From JAITVB01 sp031553805 (GTDB taxonomy: Bacteria > Bacteroidota > Bacteroidia > Bacteroidales > Rikenellaceae), in the NCBI GenBank assembly GCA_031553805.1, contig JAVBLC010000013.1, positions 106,896 through 170,895 on the forward strand: a stretch of 64,000 nt of DNA, written 5' to 3'. How positions within the stretch are numbered: the stretch's first letter is position 1; the number at the start of each line of letters is the position of its first letter. This document shows, piece by piece, positions 27,449 to 36,166 of the stretch. The position numbers and the translations under genes are program-made. The notes beneath the pieces were generated by a model, which was given only the letters and a program-made list of their open reading frames with translations, was not told the DNA's origin and did not search any database.

Positions 27449-28492
27449 CTATTCAGTTTTTTCACGGAATTCCCTGAGTTCGCGTTCCACGCGGGCCAGC
27501 GTCAGCCGCATCTCGGGCAGGCTCTTGAACGCGATCGCCGCCCGCTGGTATTCCCGCGCATCGTAGGCCGGCGCACCCATCAACTGCACGCCCTCTTTCT
27601 TGATCGTGTTGGCAATGCCCGACTGCGAAGCCACCTGCACCCCGTCGGCGATCGTGATGTGGCCCGCCAGGCCCACCTGGCCGCCGAACATACACCGCGC
27701 GCCAACCTTGGTCGAACCGGCAATGCCCACCTGGGCCGCCATTACGGTCGATTCACCCACCTGCACATTGTGGGCGATCTGGACCAGGTTGTCGAGTTTC
27801 ACCCCGCGGCGGATCACGGTCGAACCCATCGTCGCCCGGTCGATGCACGTGTTGGCCCCTATTTCGACCCAATCCTCGATCACGACGTTGCCGATCTGGG
27901 GAATCTTTTTGTACGTGCCGTCGGCCTGCGGCGCGAAGCCGAAGCCGTCGCCGCCGATCACCGTCCCGGCGTGGATCGTCACGTTGTTGCCCAGCACGCA
28001 CTCTTCGTAGATTTTTACGCCGGGGTAAAGCGTCACGTTATCGCCGATCTTCACCCGGTCGCCGATGTAAACCTGCGGAAAGATCTGCGCATTCTTACCC
28101 ACGACCGCACCGGGACTAATGCAGGCAAATTCGCCCACGTAAGCCCCTTCGCCCACCGTGGCCGACGGGTCGACGGCCGACTGCGGCGAAACACCGCTCT
28201 TGCGGGGTTTATTAGCCACATACAGGTCAAGCAGTTGGGCAAAGGCGGCGTAGGCGTCCTCAACGCGAACCAATGTTGCGCTAACGGGCCGTTGCGCCAC
28301 GAAATCCTTGCCCACCATCACGATAGTCGCCTGGCTGTCATAAATAAAATGTTCGTATTTCGGGTTCGAGAGGAAAGCGAGCGCGCCTTCGTGTCCTTCT
28401 TCGATCTTGGCGACCGTCCACACCTTGGCCTGGGGATTGCCCTCAACCGTTCCGCCGAGGAATGCCGCGATCATTTCAGCCGTAAATTCCAT
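27449..28492 (-). CDS. lpxD: UDP-3-O-acylglucosamine N-acyltransferase LpxD
   Basis: Adds the N-linked 3-hydroxyacyl chain in lipid A synthesis (third committed step), cytoplasmic trimer. 347 residues, normal for Bacteroidetes. The N-terminal uridine-binding domain (MEFTAEMIAAFLGGTVEGN) is followed by a left-handed beta-helix of hexapeptide repeats from about residue 100 (PSATVGEGAYVGEFACISPG) to about 290. The catalytic-histidine stretch is LVQIAHNVQVGE, and the C-terminal helix is LPEMRLTLARVERELREFRE. It lies 17 bases after coaD and just before ruvC. Confidence 0.95.
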   Translation of the reverse strand: MEFTAEMIAAFLGGTVEGNPQAKVWTVAKIEEGHEGALAFLSNPKYEHFIYDSQATIVMVGKDFVAQRPVSATLVRVEDAYAAFAQLLDLYVANKPRKSGVSPQSAVDPSATVGEGAYVGEFACISPGAVVGKNAQIFPQVYIGDRVKIGDNVTLYPGVKIYEECVLGNNVTIHAGTVIGGDGFGFAPQADGTYKKIPQIGNVVIEDWVEIGANTCIDRATMGSTVIRRGVKLDNLVQIAHNVQVGESTVMAAQVGIAGSTKVGARCMFGGQVGLAGHITIADGVQVASQSGIANTIKKEGVQLMGAPAYDAREYQRAAIAFKSLPEMRLTLARVERELREFREKTE

Positions 28493-28509
28493 ATCTTTCG
28501 TGAGTTTCG

Positions 28510-28980
28510 TTATAAATACTTCTTCAGGTCGATGCCCGGGGGCATAAAGGGCGACACATCGCCGCCAAAGGTGATGATCTCGCGCACGGAGCTCGACGAG
28601 ATGGCTACATACTTGGGCGGGGTGAACAACAACACCGTCGTCAGTTCGGGATTGAGCGCCTGGTTGAGCTGCATCATGTTGCGTTCGAATTCGAAGTCGA
28701 CCGTGTTGCGCATGCCCCGCAGCAGAAAACGCACCCCGAGGCGGTTGGCCAGGTCGGCCGTAAGACCTTCGAAAGTGGTCACCTCCACGCGCGGTTCGTC
28801 GCGGTAGAGGTCGCGGATGAGCGCCTCGCGGTTTTCGGGAGTGAGCAGGCCGCGCTTTTCGACGTTGACGCCGATGGCCACGATCACCCGGTCGAAGAGG
28901 GAAAGTCCCTGGTCTACAACCGATTTATGCCCCATCGTAAAGGGGTCGAACGAGCCGGGAAATAGCGCTGTCTTTTCCAT
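28510..28980 (-). CDS. coaD: Phosphopantetheine adenylyltransferase
   Basis: Fourth step of coenzyme A synthesis: ATP plus 4-phosphopantetheine to dephospho-CoA. 156 residues from the ATG at 28980. The nucleotidyl-transferase motif is GSFDPFTMGHKSVV (H of TxGH), with RGMRNTVDFEFE in the middle and the C-terminal ATP-binding ISSSSVREI. The frame opens five codons earlier with TTG, which I reject. Divergent from the thioesterase gene, with about 130 bases between. Confidence 0.95.
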   Translation of the reverse strand: MEKTALFPGSFDPFTMGHKSVVDQGLSLFDRVIVAIGVNVEKRGLLTPENREALIRDLYRDEPRVEVTTFEGLTADLANRLGVRFLLRGMRNTVDFEFERNMMQLNQALNPELTTVLLFTPPKYVAISSSSVREIITFGGDVSPFMPPGIDLKKYL

Positions 28981-29020
28981 AAATTTGTGATTCAATCGGA
29001 TAAATGTAGGTAAATTTCGT

Positions 29021-29028
29021 TACATTTG
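29021..29028 (+). promoter_or_regulatory. -7 promoter box for the thioesterase gene
   Basis: TACATTTG, perfect TAnnTTTG, followed by a leader of about 80 bases made of two R1 units. Confidence 0.6.
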
Positions 29029-29030
29029 CT

Positions 29031-29111
29031 CAAAGTAAAGTAAATATTCCGTGTGCCGGGAGGCACCATTTGCTCAAACAAAGTAAAAAAACTCCCCCTG
29101 TGGGGACGCAC
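29031..29111 (+). repeat. Two tandem R1 leader units before the thioesterase gene
   Basis: Unit 1 (29031-29067): CAAAGT, A-rich spacer, then hairpin GTGCCGGGAGGCAC. Unit 2 (29079-29111): CAAAGT, AAAAAAACTCC, then GTGGGGACGCAC, a shortened GTGCG-type hairpin. They fill almost all of the leader between promoter and ATG, in sense orientation. Confidence 0.75.
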
Positions 29112-29113
29112 TT

Positions 29114-29524
29114 ATGCTGACATACGACCACCTGATCCGGGTGCGCTACTCGGAAGTCGACCAAATGGGTTTTTTGTACCACGCCCATTATGTGGATTAT
29201 TACGATGTAGCCCGCACCGAAGCCCTGCGCTCACTCGGTACGAGCAATGCCGACCTCGAGGCCGACGGCTATATGCTGCCCGTGGTGGAGGTGGTTTCCA
29301 ATTATAAAAACCCAGCCCATTACGACGACCTGCTTACCGTGCGGGTGCGGCTCGAAGCGTTGCCCGTAGTGAAGATGGTGTTCCATTACGAGGTATTCCG
29401 CCCAAACGGCGAGCTGATCAACACCGGACGCGTCACGCTGGCCTTTATGCGGGCCGATTCGAAACGCGCCTGCCGAGCGCCTGAGCAGTTGTTGAAATAC
29501 CTGCGGCCGCTTTTTTCGGAATAA
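29114..29524 (+). CDS. Acyl-CoA thioesterase, hotdog fold (4HBT/YbgC-like)
   Basis: 136 residues, a single hotdog domain. The active-site region is VRYSEVDQMGFLYHAHYVDYYDVARTE-type: YSEVDQMGFLYHAHYVDYYD, with the Asp/His arrangement of 4-hydroxybenzoyl-CoA thioesterase relatives. It is followed by strands LTVRVRLEALPVVKMVFHYEV and RVTLAFMRADS. It hydrolyses acyl-CoA or acyl-ACP thioesters; the substrate cannot be told. It is followed 10 bases later by a TlpA-like gene, so the two form an operon. Confidence 0.85.
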   Translation: MLTYDHLIRVRYSEVDQMGFLYHAHYVDYYDVARTEALRSLGTSNADLEADGYMLPVVEVVSNYKNPAHYDDLLTVRVRLEALPVVKMVFHYEVFRPNGELINTGRVTLAFMRADSKRACRAPEQLLKYLRPLFSE

Positions 29525-29534
29525 CAGGAAACCG

Positions 29535-30818
29535 ATGAAAAGAAAAACGATCTTTTTCATGCTGATGCTGACCGCGCCGCTGTTGGCGCAGGCCCAGGTG
29601 ATCGAGTTGCCGCTGACCGAGAAAGAGGGCTACGGGCCGTTCGAGGTCGGATTCCGGGAGATCTATTTTTACGACGACAAGGCATGGGATTGGTCGCAGG
29701 CCGAGCTTCGGGTGACGGGCATCCCCGCCGATTGGAATGACGTAAAAACAGGCGACGTCGAAACCAACCTCTACCAAAAGACTTACCAAAGCTACTTCAG
29801 CGGCAAGATCACAGAAAAGACCTACGACGAAAGCCGGATAAACTGGGCGTGGATGCCCGATACGGCCTCGCTGTCGAAAACGCCTATCCGGTGCCAGATC
29901 GCCTATCTGCAAGGTATCGACCCGCAAGGACGAAAAATGATGATGGTCGACACCGACGGCGACCTCGATTTCGGGGACGAGACCCCGTTTGCCATACAAT
30001 TTACAATCGGCGCCGGACAGGATGCCGATTCGGCAGCCCGCCATGCACGGCGGGTGGTCTGCGAACGGCTGTCGCACGGGCGCGTGGTGCGCGACACCGT
30101 CGGGATGGTGTTTGCTTATCTGCCGAGGTTCGACGTGATGATGGTCAATTTTCCACGCTACGCCGTCGCGACGCTCGACGGGGAGGAGATCGCCCTTTTT
30201 ACTGGATTTTCGACGCTGTCCTACGAAAACAAACAGTGTGAACTGGTGCTGGTGAACGACAGCCTGCGGGCCGGTGCAAAAGCCGATCAGGGATTGTTGA
30301 TCGGCCGAGACCGCTTCTTCACCGTCAACGGAACGACCTACAAAAACCTCGGGGTGGACGACAATCGCAACGTACTGCGCCTCGAAAAGATGGAAAACGT
30401 GGCGCAGGGGCAAACGATGGAGGTCGTCGAGATCGGGCTCAGAACGTCGTTGTTGGACGATGGGAACCTCAAGCTCGAACAGCTTTCCGGGAAATATGTA
30501 TTGCTCGATTTCTGGGCCACGTGGTGCGGGCCGTGCATCGGCGAGATCCCCAACCTCAAAAAGTTATATGAAAGTACCCCGCGCGAAAAATTCGAGATCG
30601 TCGGCATCCTTGGCCGCAGTACGCGCAAGAACCTCGACATCCTGATCGAGGGACACGGGATCACCTGGCCGCAGATCCTGTCGGACAAGATTGTGGCGGA
30701 TTACGGCGTGTCGCTGTTTCCGACCACGCTGCTGATCGGGCCCGACGGGACGGTGATCGCCCGTGACCTGCGGGGAGCTGAACTCGACAAAAAGATACAC
30801 GAGCTGATCGGGGAATAA
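29535..30818 (+). CDS. Secreted TlpA-family thiol-disulfide protein with long N-terminal domain
   Basis: 427 residues with a signal peptide (MKRKTIFFMLMLTAPLLAQAQ). A roughly 280-residue N-terminal region without a family I recognise contains VDTDGDLDFGDETPF, which looks like a calcium-binding-type loop. A thioredoxin-like domain follows with the active site WATWCGPCIGEIPNL (C331 and C334) and cis-Pro region SLFPTTLLIGPDG. Likely a periplasmic reductase or disulfide exchange protein. Co-transcribed with the thioesterase upstream. Confidence 0.85.
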   Translation: MKRKTIFFMLMLTAPLLAQAQVIELPLTEKEGYGPFEVGFREIYFYDDKAWDWSQAELRVTGIPADWNDVKTGDVETNLYQKTYQSYFSGKITEKTYDESRINWAWMPDTASLSKTPIRCQIAYLQGIDPQGRKMMMVDTDGDLDFGDETPFAIQFTIGAGQDADSAARHARRVVCERLSHGRVVRDTVGMVFAYLPRFDVMMVNFPRYAVATLDGEEIALFTGFSTLSYENKQCELVLVNDSLRAGAKADQGLLIGRDRFFTVNGTTYKNLGVDDNRNVLRLEKMENVAQGQTMEVVEIGLRTSLLDDGNLKLEQLSGKYVLLDFWATWCGPCIGEIPNLKKLYESTPREKFEIVGILGRSTRKNLDILIEGHGITWPQILSDKIVADYGVSLFPTTLLIGPDGTVIARDLRGAELDKKIHELIGE

Positions 30819-30835
30819 CCCCGCGGCAATACACA

Positions 30836-30871
30836 AAAAAGCACGAGCCGGAATACCTGTTCGTGCTTTTT
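30836..30871. terminator. Bidirectional terminator between the TlpA-like gene and lpxB
   Basis: Perfect arms AAAAAGCACGA / TCGTGCTTTTT, flanked by A and T runs, between convergent stops at 30818 and 30890. Confidence 0.85.
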
Positions 30872-30889
30872 CATTTGAGATCACTTCCG

Positions 30890-32089
30890 CTATACCGAGG
30901 AACTGCAGGAGTCTTCCGTCGCTTCTAAACTCTCCCTGTGCGGGGACGCACCGGTCTCGATCACGATCTGGGCCGCACGGTCCGAAGGCAGAATGCCGGG
31001 CAGGCGCAACCGCCCCAGCATTTCACGGGCTTCGGCCACCTGGGCGGCAGCCGCCTCGGGGTCGGAGAGCAGGCACAGGGCGCATTCGGCGATCGGCTCC
31101 GGACGGCAATTATAAAGCACGTATTCGGGAATGATCTCACGGTCGGCCTGCAGGTTCAGCAGGTTGGCAAAGCGGATCTTGATCGCCGTGCGCACCATAA
31201 AATCAGTCAATGCATTGAAGCGGTAAGCGATCAGGTGGGGCACGCCGAGCGCCGCCAATTCGAGCGAAACCGTTCCCGATTTAGCAATGGCGATCTCACT
31301 GACGGTAAACACCTTGTAACGCATTTCGCGGCCTGTCACCACCCGCACCGGGATGTCGCTCTCGGCAAAGAATTTTTTCACCCGTTTTTCGACACCGGGT
31401 ACCGTGGGGATCATCACCGAGAACTCGCCGTAGCGGGCGCGGACCGTTTCGAGCGATTTTTTGAAGATCGGCATCAGCCGGGCCACCTCGCTGCGGCGGC
31501 TGCCGGGCAGCACACAGATCACCGTTTCGTCGGGATCGAGGCCCAACTCACTGCGGACAGTCGGAGCGTTGTATTCGATCGAGGCCATGCGTTCGACCAC
31601 CGGGTGGCCGACGAAATCACACTGCAGGCCGTATTTCTCAAAAAAACGTCCCTCGTCGGGCAACAGCGTCATCAGGCGGTCGACCAGGCGAGCGACATTC
31701 TTAGCCCGCCCCTTTTTCCACGCCCACACCTGCGGGGCGACGTAATGGACGATGGGAAATTTTATGCCCCGTTTGCGTAATTTGGTCACCAGTTGGCTGA
31801 TGAATCCCCAACTGTCGACCGTCACCAGCACGTCGGGTTGCCAGGCTGTGATGTCATCGGCCGTTTCACGAACGCGACGCAGGATGCGCCGCAAGTTAGG
31901 CAGCACCTCGAAGACCCCCATGACGGAGATCTCTTCGATGTCGAACAGGCTGTTCAGGCCGCGCTCGGCCATGCTCTCGCCCCCTACCCCGCGAAATTCC
32001 ATCGTCGGGTTGGCGCGGCGCAAGGCGTCGATCAGCCCCGAGGCAAGCAGGTCGCCCGAAGGCTCTCCGGCTACAAGATACACTTTCAT
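30890..32089 (-). CDS. lpxB: Lipid-A-disaccharide synthase LpxB, with repeat-derived C-terminal tail
   Basis: Joins UDP-diacylglucosamine and lipid X to the lipid A disaccharide at the inner membrane. 399 residues, GT-B-like fold of family GT19. Visible are YLVAGEPSGDLLASGLI, FRGVGGESMAERGL, the ISVMGVFEVLPNL helix, HYVAPQVWAWKKGRAK, FVGHPVVERM, CVLPGSRRSEVARLMPIF and AIAKSGTVSLELAALGVPHL. The last roughly 18 residues (GASPHRESLEATEDSCSSSV) exceed what I expect for the family. They are encoded in part by an R1 repeat unit at 30925-30952. Starts 22 bases after lpxI, in one operon. Confidence 0.95.
   Translation of the reverse strand: MKVYLVAGEPSGDLLASGLIDALRRANPTMEFRGVGGESMAERGLNSLFDIEEISVMGVFEVLPNLRRILRRVRETADDITAWQPDVLVTVDSWGFISQLVTKLRKRGIKFPIVHYVAPQVWAWKKGRAKNVARLVDRLMTLLPDEGRFFEKYGLQCDFVGHPVVERMASIEYNAPTVRSELGLDPDETVICVLPGSRRSEVARLMPIFKKSLETVRARYGEFSVMIPTVPGVEKRVKKFFAESDIPVRVVTGREMRYKVFTVSEIAIAKSGTVSLELAALGVPHLIAYRFNALTDFMVRTAIKIRFANLLNLQADREIIPEYVLYNCRPEPIAECALCLLSDPEAAAAQVAEAREMLGRLRLPGILPSDRAAQIVIETGASPHRESLEATEDSCSSSV
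30925..30952 (+). repeat. R1 unit inside the 3-prime end of lpxB
   Basis: CTCCCT then GTGCGGGGACGCAC, antisense to lpxB and read as coding sequence: it gives the peptide GASPHRES. It is the same element and same reading frame as in uxuA at 63769. Confidence 0.8.
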
Positions 32090-32111
32090 GGCGGTGGGTT
32101 TTAAGCGAAAA

Positions 32112-32936
32112 TCAGTCTACCTTCAATCCGATGATGAAAATGCCCAGTTCGTTGGCGCGGTCGATCGTGCCCTGGCGTTCGATCACCAGAATGCCGCCCG
32201 ACTCGACGGCGATGCCACCGATGCCGCACGCCTTGAGTTTTTCGATCGTGCGGATGCCGATCGCGGGCATATCGGTGCGGGTATCCTGACCCGGCTTCTT
32301 GATCTTAACCATCACCGGGGCCTTGCCCTCTTTGCGGACAAGGGCCGAGCGTTCGAGCATCATATCGGTGCCTTCGGCCGCTTCGACCGCCAGCACCATG
32401 CCTTCCTGCACGGTTACGGCCTGGCCCACGTCGACGCCCCCCAGGGCCTTGGCCACTTCGATCCCGCGGCGGATGTCGTCCATATCGTCTTTCGACGGTT
32501 TTACGTCGCCGTAGATACCTTCGTAGAACATCATCTCGGGCACCACGTCCTCGATGCCCCGCACCCGGAAGCCGCGGCTTTCGAGTTCGGCGATCACGGC
32601 GCGGAACAGACTGTCGTCGCCCAGCGACTTCATCGCCAGCTTGGCCAGGATCTTCGTCCCTTCCCAATCCGGGATCAGCTCCTTGAACGAGGGGCGCTTG
32701 ATCCCGCCCGACATCACGATATCATGTGCACCGTTCTCGTTGAAAAATTTCAGGATCTTCCCCACTTCTCCCATCTTGGCCATGATGTGGGGGACGTCCG
32801 CGTAGTCTTCCTCGCGGGCAAAGGGGATGAGCCCCACCACAAAAACCTCGACGCCTTTGGCCCGGCAACTCTTGATAATCTCGAGGGGCATCACCCCGTT
32901 GCCGGCGACCAGCGCCACTTTTTTGATCTCTTCCAT
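32112..32936 (-). CDS. lpxI: UDP-2,3-diacylglucosamine pyrophosphatase, LpxI type
   Basis: Hydrolyses UDP-2,3-diacylglucosamine to lipid X and UMP, the step before LpxB. 274 residues, matching the LpxI (DUF1009) family: ALVAGNGVMPLEIIKSCRAK, IVMSGGIKRPSFKEL, LGDDSLFRAVIAELESRGF, DVGQAVTVQEGMVLAVEAAEGTD-type (DVGQAVTVQEGMVLAVEAAE), MVKIKKPGQDTRTDMPAIGI and ESGGILVIERQGTIDRAN. LpxI replaces the metal-dependent LpxH in some bacteria. It is directly upstream of lpxB in the same direction, which supports the assignment. Confidence 0.92.
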   Translation of the reverse strand: MEEIKKVALVAGNGVMPLEIIKSCRAKGVEVFVVGLIPFAREEDYADVPHIMAKMGEVGKILKFFNENGAHDIVMSGGIKRPSFKELIPDWEGTKILAKLAMKSLGDDSLFRAVIAELESRGFRVRGIEDVVPEMMFYEGIYGDVKPSKDDMDDIRRGIEVAKALGGVDVGQAVTVQEGMVLAVEAAEGTDMMLERSALVRKEGKAPVMVKIKKPGQDTRTDMPAIGIRTIEKLKACGIGGIAVESGGILVIERQGTIDRANELGIFIIGLKVD

Positions 32937-33071
32937 CTTCAGTAAAATTTTATCGTTACAAATTTATGTTTTTTCGGGCAAAGTCTGTTGTCCTACCGGC
33001 GCAAAAATGACCGGAAAGCCGCATTTTTCGAACGGACGGCAGCCTCCGGGCGCGGGAAATCGAAAAATGAG

Positions 33072-33079
33072 TACCTTTG
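33072..33079 (+). promoter_or_regulatory. -7 promoter box very close to the recG start
   Basis: TACCTTTG, perfect TAnnTTTG, ending only 6 bases before the ATG at 33086. A transcript from it would be nearly leaderless. Confidence 0.5.
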
Positions 33080-33085
33080 CATTCG

Positions 33086-35197
33086 ATGGGAAATATACTC
33101 GACCGCAGCGTGATGTTCCTGCCCGGCGTGGGCGAAGTGCGGGCCAAACTTTTCGAAAAGGAGTTGGGCATACGCACTGTCGGCGACCTGTTGTACTATT
33201 TCCCCTACCGGTATATCGACCGCAGCAAATTTTTTACCATCCGCGAGGTCGACCCCGAAGAAAGTACCTATATCCAACTGCGGGTGCGGGTCGAGGGGAT
33301 ACAACTGGCCGGCGGCGGGCCCAAGAAACGATTGGTCGTCCACGTGCGCGACGCGAGCGGGTCGGCCGAGCTGGTCTTTTTCCAGCACATCGCGTGGAAC
33401 CAGAAACAGTTGGAGGTAGGGCGCGAGTACACCATCTTCGGAAAACCGTCGTTTTTCAACGGACGGTTGAGTTTCGTGCACCCCGAGGTAGGGTCGACCC
33501 TCGTTCAGAACGACCGTTTCCACCCCGAAACGCAGGGGGTTTACAGCACCACCGAGCGCCTCAACACACAGCACCTGGGCACCCGCAAGATCTTCGACCT
33601 GGTTTGCGCCGCCTGGCAGGCGGCCGAGCGGGAGATCGGGGAAACATTGCCCGCGGAGGTGATCCGGGCCCACGGGCTGATGGGGTTGAAAGAGGCGCTA
33701 TTTAACGTCCATTTCCCGGTCAATGCCAACCTACTGAGACAAGCGCGGTTGCGGTTGAAATTCGAGGAATTGCTGGGCATCCAGCTCCAGATCCTTTCGC
33801 AGCGCAACGTGAGGGTACGCAAGAGTCGAGGGTATATGTTCCGCAAGATCGGCGACAATTTCAATACGTTTTACAACGAGAAATTACCCTTCGAACTGAC
33901 CGGAGCGCAGAAGCGCGTGCTCCGGGAAATCCGCGCCGACATGGCCACCGGACGACAGATGAACCGGCTCTTGCAGGGCGATGTGGGCTCAGGAAAGACA
34001 CTTGTCGCGCTAATGAGCGCGTTGATCGCCGTCGACAACGGCTTCCAGGCGTGCATCATGGCCCCCACGGAAATCCTCGCCACGCAGCATTTTCATTCGA
34101 TCAGCCGGATGACCGAGGGCACGGGCCTGCGTGTGGCCTTACTGAAAGGTTCGACACCGAAAAAAGAGCGGAAAGTGTTGCTGCCTGCCTTGGAGGCGGG
34201 CGAGATCGACCTGCTGATCGGCACCCATGCGCTGATCGAGGACAATGTGCGCTTTTCGAATTTAGGCTTAGTCGTTATCGATGAACAACACAGGTTTGGG
34301 GTCGAGCAACGCGCCCGGCTGTGGAACAAGGGCGACGTTTTTCCGCATATCCTGGTGATGACCGCCACACCCATTCCGCGAACGCTGGCGATGACCCTCT
34401 ACGGCGACCTCGACGTGTCGGTGATCGACGAGCTGCCCGCCGGACGAAAACCGATCCGGACAGTACATTATTACGAAAACAGCCGCCTGAAAATGTTCGG
34501 GTTTATCCGGCAACAGATAGAACTGGGGCGGCAGGTATACATCGTTTACCCGCTGATCCAGGAGTCCGAGAAGATGGATTATGCCGACCTCGAAGACGGT
34601 TATGCCGGCATCTCGACGGCCTTTCCCCCGCCTGGCTTCGTCACCCTGGCCGTCCACGGACGGATGAAGCCCGCCGAAAAGGATTTTAGTATGGACCTTT
34701 TCAAAAAAGGGAAAGCCCATATCCTGGTCGCTACGTCAGTGATCGAGGTGGGGGTCGATGTGCCCAACGCCTCGGTGATGGTGATCGAGAGCGCCGAGCG
34801 GTTCGGGCTGTCGCAGCTGCACCAGTTGCGCGGACGTGTGGGGCGCGGCGCCGAGCAATCTTACTGTGTGCTCATGACTTCCTATAAGCTTTCGCGCGAG
34901 TCACGCAAGCGGATCGAGGCGATGGTGTCCACGAACGACGGTTTCGAGTTGGCCGAGTTAGACCTCAAACTGCGCGGCCCGGGCGATCTGCAGGGCACCC
35001 AGCAGAGCGGCTTGGCATTCGACCTGAAGATCGCCGACCTGGCTCGCGACGGACAGGTGTTGCAACTGGCCCGCGACGCGGCCGAGCGGATCCTAGCCGA
35101 CGACCCGTTGCTCGAAACGCCAGCCTACGCCAGCCTGCGGGCGCTGAAAGACCGGTATTCTACGAATGAAAACCGGGATTTTAGCATGATTTCATAA
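33086..35197 (+). CDS. recG: ATP-dependent DNA helicase RecG
   Basis: Remodels stalled replication forks and branched DNA. 703 residues from the ATG at 33086 (MGNILDRSVMFLPGVGE); the frame open upstream with TTG lies in the promoter. The N-terminal wedge/OB region has LLYYFPYRYIDRSKF and YIQLRVRVEGIQLAGG. The helicase motifs are LQGDVGSGKTLVALMSA (Walker A), MAPTEILATQHF, VIDEQHRFGVEQR (DEQH), MTATPIPRTLAMTLYGD, and in the second half HGRMKPAEKDFSMDLF, ATSVIEVGVDVPNASVM and QLHQLRGRVGRGAEQSYC. Single-gene unit. Confidence 0.96.
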   Translation: MGNILDRSVMFLPGVGEVRAKLFEKELGIRTVGDLLYYFPYRYIDRSKFFTIREVDPEESTYIQLRVRVEGIQLAGGGPKKRLVVHVRDASGSAELVFFQHIAWNQKQLEVGREYTIFGKPSFFNGRLSFVHPEVGSTLVQNDRFHPETQGVYSTTERLNTQHLGTRKIFDLVCAAWQAAEREIGETLPAEVIRAHGLMGLKEALFNVHFPVNANLLRQARLRLKFEELLGIQLQILSQRNVRVRKSRGYMFRKIGDNFNTFYNEKLPFELTGAQKRVLREIRADMATGRQMNRLLQGDVGSGKTLVALMSALIAVDNGFQACIMAPTEILATQHFHSISRMTEGTGLRVALLKGSTPKKERKVLLPALEAGEIDLLIGTHALIEDNVRFSNLGLVVIDEQHRFGVEQRARLWNKGDVFPHILVMTATPIPRTLAMTLYGDLDVSVIDELPAGRKPIRTVHYYENSRLKMFGFIRQQIELGRQVYIVYPLIQESEKMDYADLEDGYAGISTAFPPPGFVTLAVHGRMKPAEKDFSMDLFKKGKAHILVATSVIEVGVDVPNASVMVIESAERFGLSQLHQLRGRVGRGAEQSYCVLMTSYKLSRESRKRIEAMVSTNDGFELAELDLKLRGPGDLQGTQQSGLAFDLKIADLARDGQVLQLARDAAERILADDPLLETPAYASLRALKDRYSTNENRDFSMIS

Positions 35198-35206
35198 CTT
35201 TTTGTC

Positions 35207-35214
35207 TACTTTTG
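35207..35214 (+). promoter_or_regulatory. -7 promoter box for the DUF3108 gene
   Basis: TACTTTTG, perfect TAnnTTTG, 31 bases before the ATG at 35246. Confidence 0.55.
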
Positions 35215-35245
35215 CGTTGTATGCGTAAAAGACCATCTTAAAGCT

Positions 35246-36082
35246 ATGACACACCGAATCATAAAAATATTGTTTGCATCGGCCCTCGTGCTGTGGGGCG
35301 CGACCGGCGCACAGGCGCAGCAACCGGCGGCCGGACTGCCCGCCACCCCTTATCAGGTCGGCGAGAAACTGACCTACGCGGCCAGTTACAGCCTGAGCTT
35401 CATTAACACCGACGTGGGCGAAGTCACCTTTGCCGTCACCAGCGGAAAACTCAACAGCAAGCCGGTTTACCATTTTAGTGCGACGGCGGTCACCTATCCT
35501 TTCTACCGCACGTTTTTCGACATGAAAGACGTCTACGATTCGTGGGTCGACCAGGAAACCCTCAAGCCGCTCTACATGAAGAGCAACATCAAGGAGGGCA
35601 GCTACCGCTTCACGAGCGAGGTCAACTACGACTGGGGCCAGATGCGCGGCTACTCGAAATGGCGCAACCTCAAGCGGCCGAGTTACACGCACAAGACACT
35701 ACCCCTCACCCCGAACGCTATGGACGGGATCAGCCTGTTCTACAACCTGCGGAGCATCAACGCCTCGGGGATGAGCCCCGGCCAACGCGGTCACGTCGAA
35801 CTGGTGCTCGAAGACACCGTGCGCCGGATCAACTACAAGTTCATCGGCCGCGAAACCCGCACCATCGACGGATTGGGCACATGCCGGACAATGAAATTCT
35901 CGGCCGAACTGGCCACCTCGACCGGCGAAGCGTTTGCCGACGGCACCGAAATTTTCATCTGGTTCTCGGACGACAAAAACCAGATCCCGCTCTACGTCGA
36001 AACCCCGATCAAGGTCGGGTCGGTCAAAGTGCGGCTGATCAAATGGGAGGGGCTGCGGTATCCCTTTGCGAGTAAACAGTAA
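35246..36082 (+). CDS. DUF3108-family secreted protein
   Basis: 278 residues with a signal peptide (MTHRIIKILFASALVLWGATGAQAQ). The mature protein fits DUF3108: YQVGEKLTYAASYSLSFINT, DVGEVTFAVTSGKLNSKPVY, FFDMKDVYDSWVDQETLKPL, then NAMDGISLFYNLRSIN and FIWFSDDKNQIPLYVETPIK, GSVKVRLIKWEGL. DUF3108 proteins are periplasmic beta-barrel-like (lipocalin-like) proteins of unknown role, sometimes near envelope genes. Monocistronic, with a bidirectional terminator behind it. Confidence 0.88.
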   Translation: MTHRIIKILFASALVLWGATGAQAQQPAAGLPATPYQVGEKLTYAASYSLSFINTDVGEVTFAVTSGKLNSKPVYHFSATAVTYPFYRTFFDMKDVYDSWVDQETLKPLYMKSNIKEGSYRFTSEVNYDWGQMRGYSKWRNLKRPSYTHKTLPLTPNAMDGISLFYNLRSINASGMSPGQRGHVELVLEDTVRRINYKFIGRETRTIDGLGTCRTMKFSAELATSTGEAFADGTEIFIWFSDDKNQIPLYVETPIKVGSVKVRLIKWEGLRYPFASKQ

Positions 36083-36098
36083 GGATATGACAACAAAA

Positions 36099-36127
36099 AA
36101 GTGGAGCGGACTATGTCCGCTCCACTT
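36099..36127. terminator. Bidirectional terminator after the DUF3108 gene
   Basis: Perfect arms AAGTGGAGCGGAC / GTCCGCTCCACTT with a 3-base loop, flanked by A and T runs, between convergent genes. Confidence 0.85.
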
Positions 36128-36166
36128 TCTTTTGCATATCCTTCATATGCTTCCTAAATTCATTTA

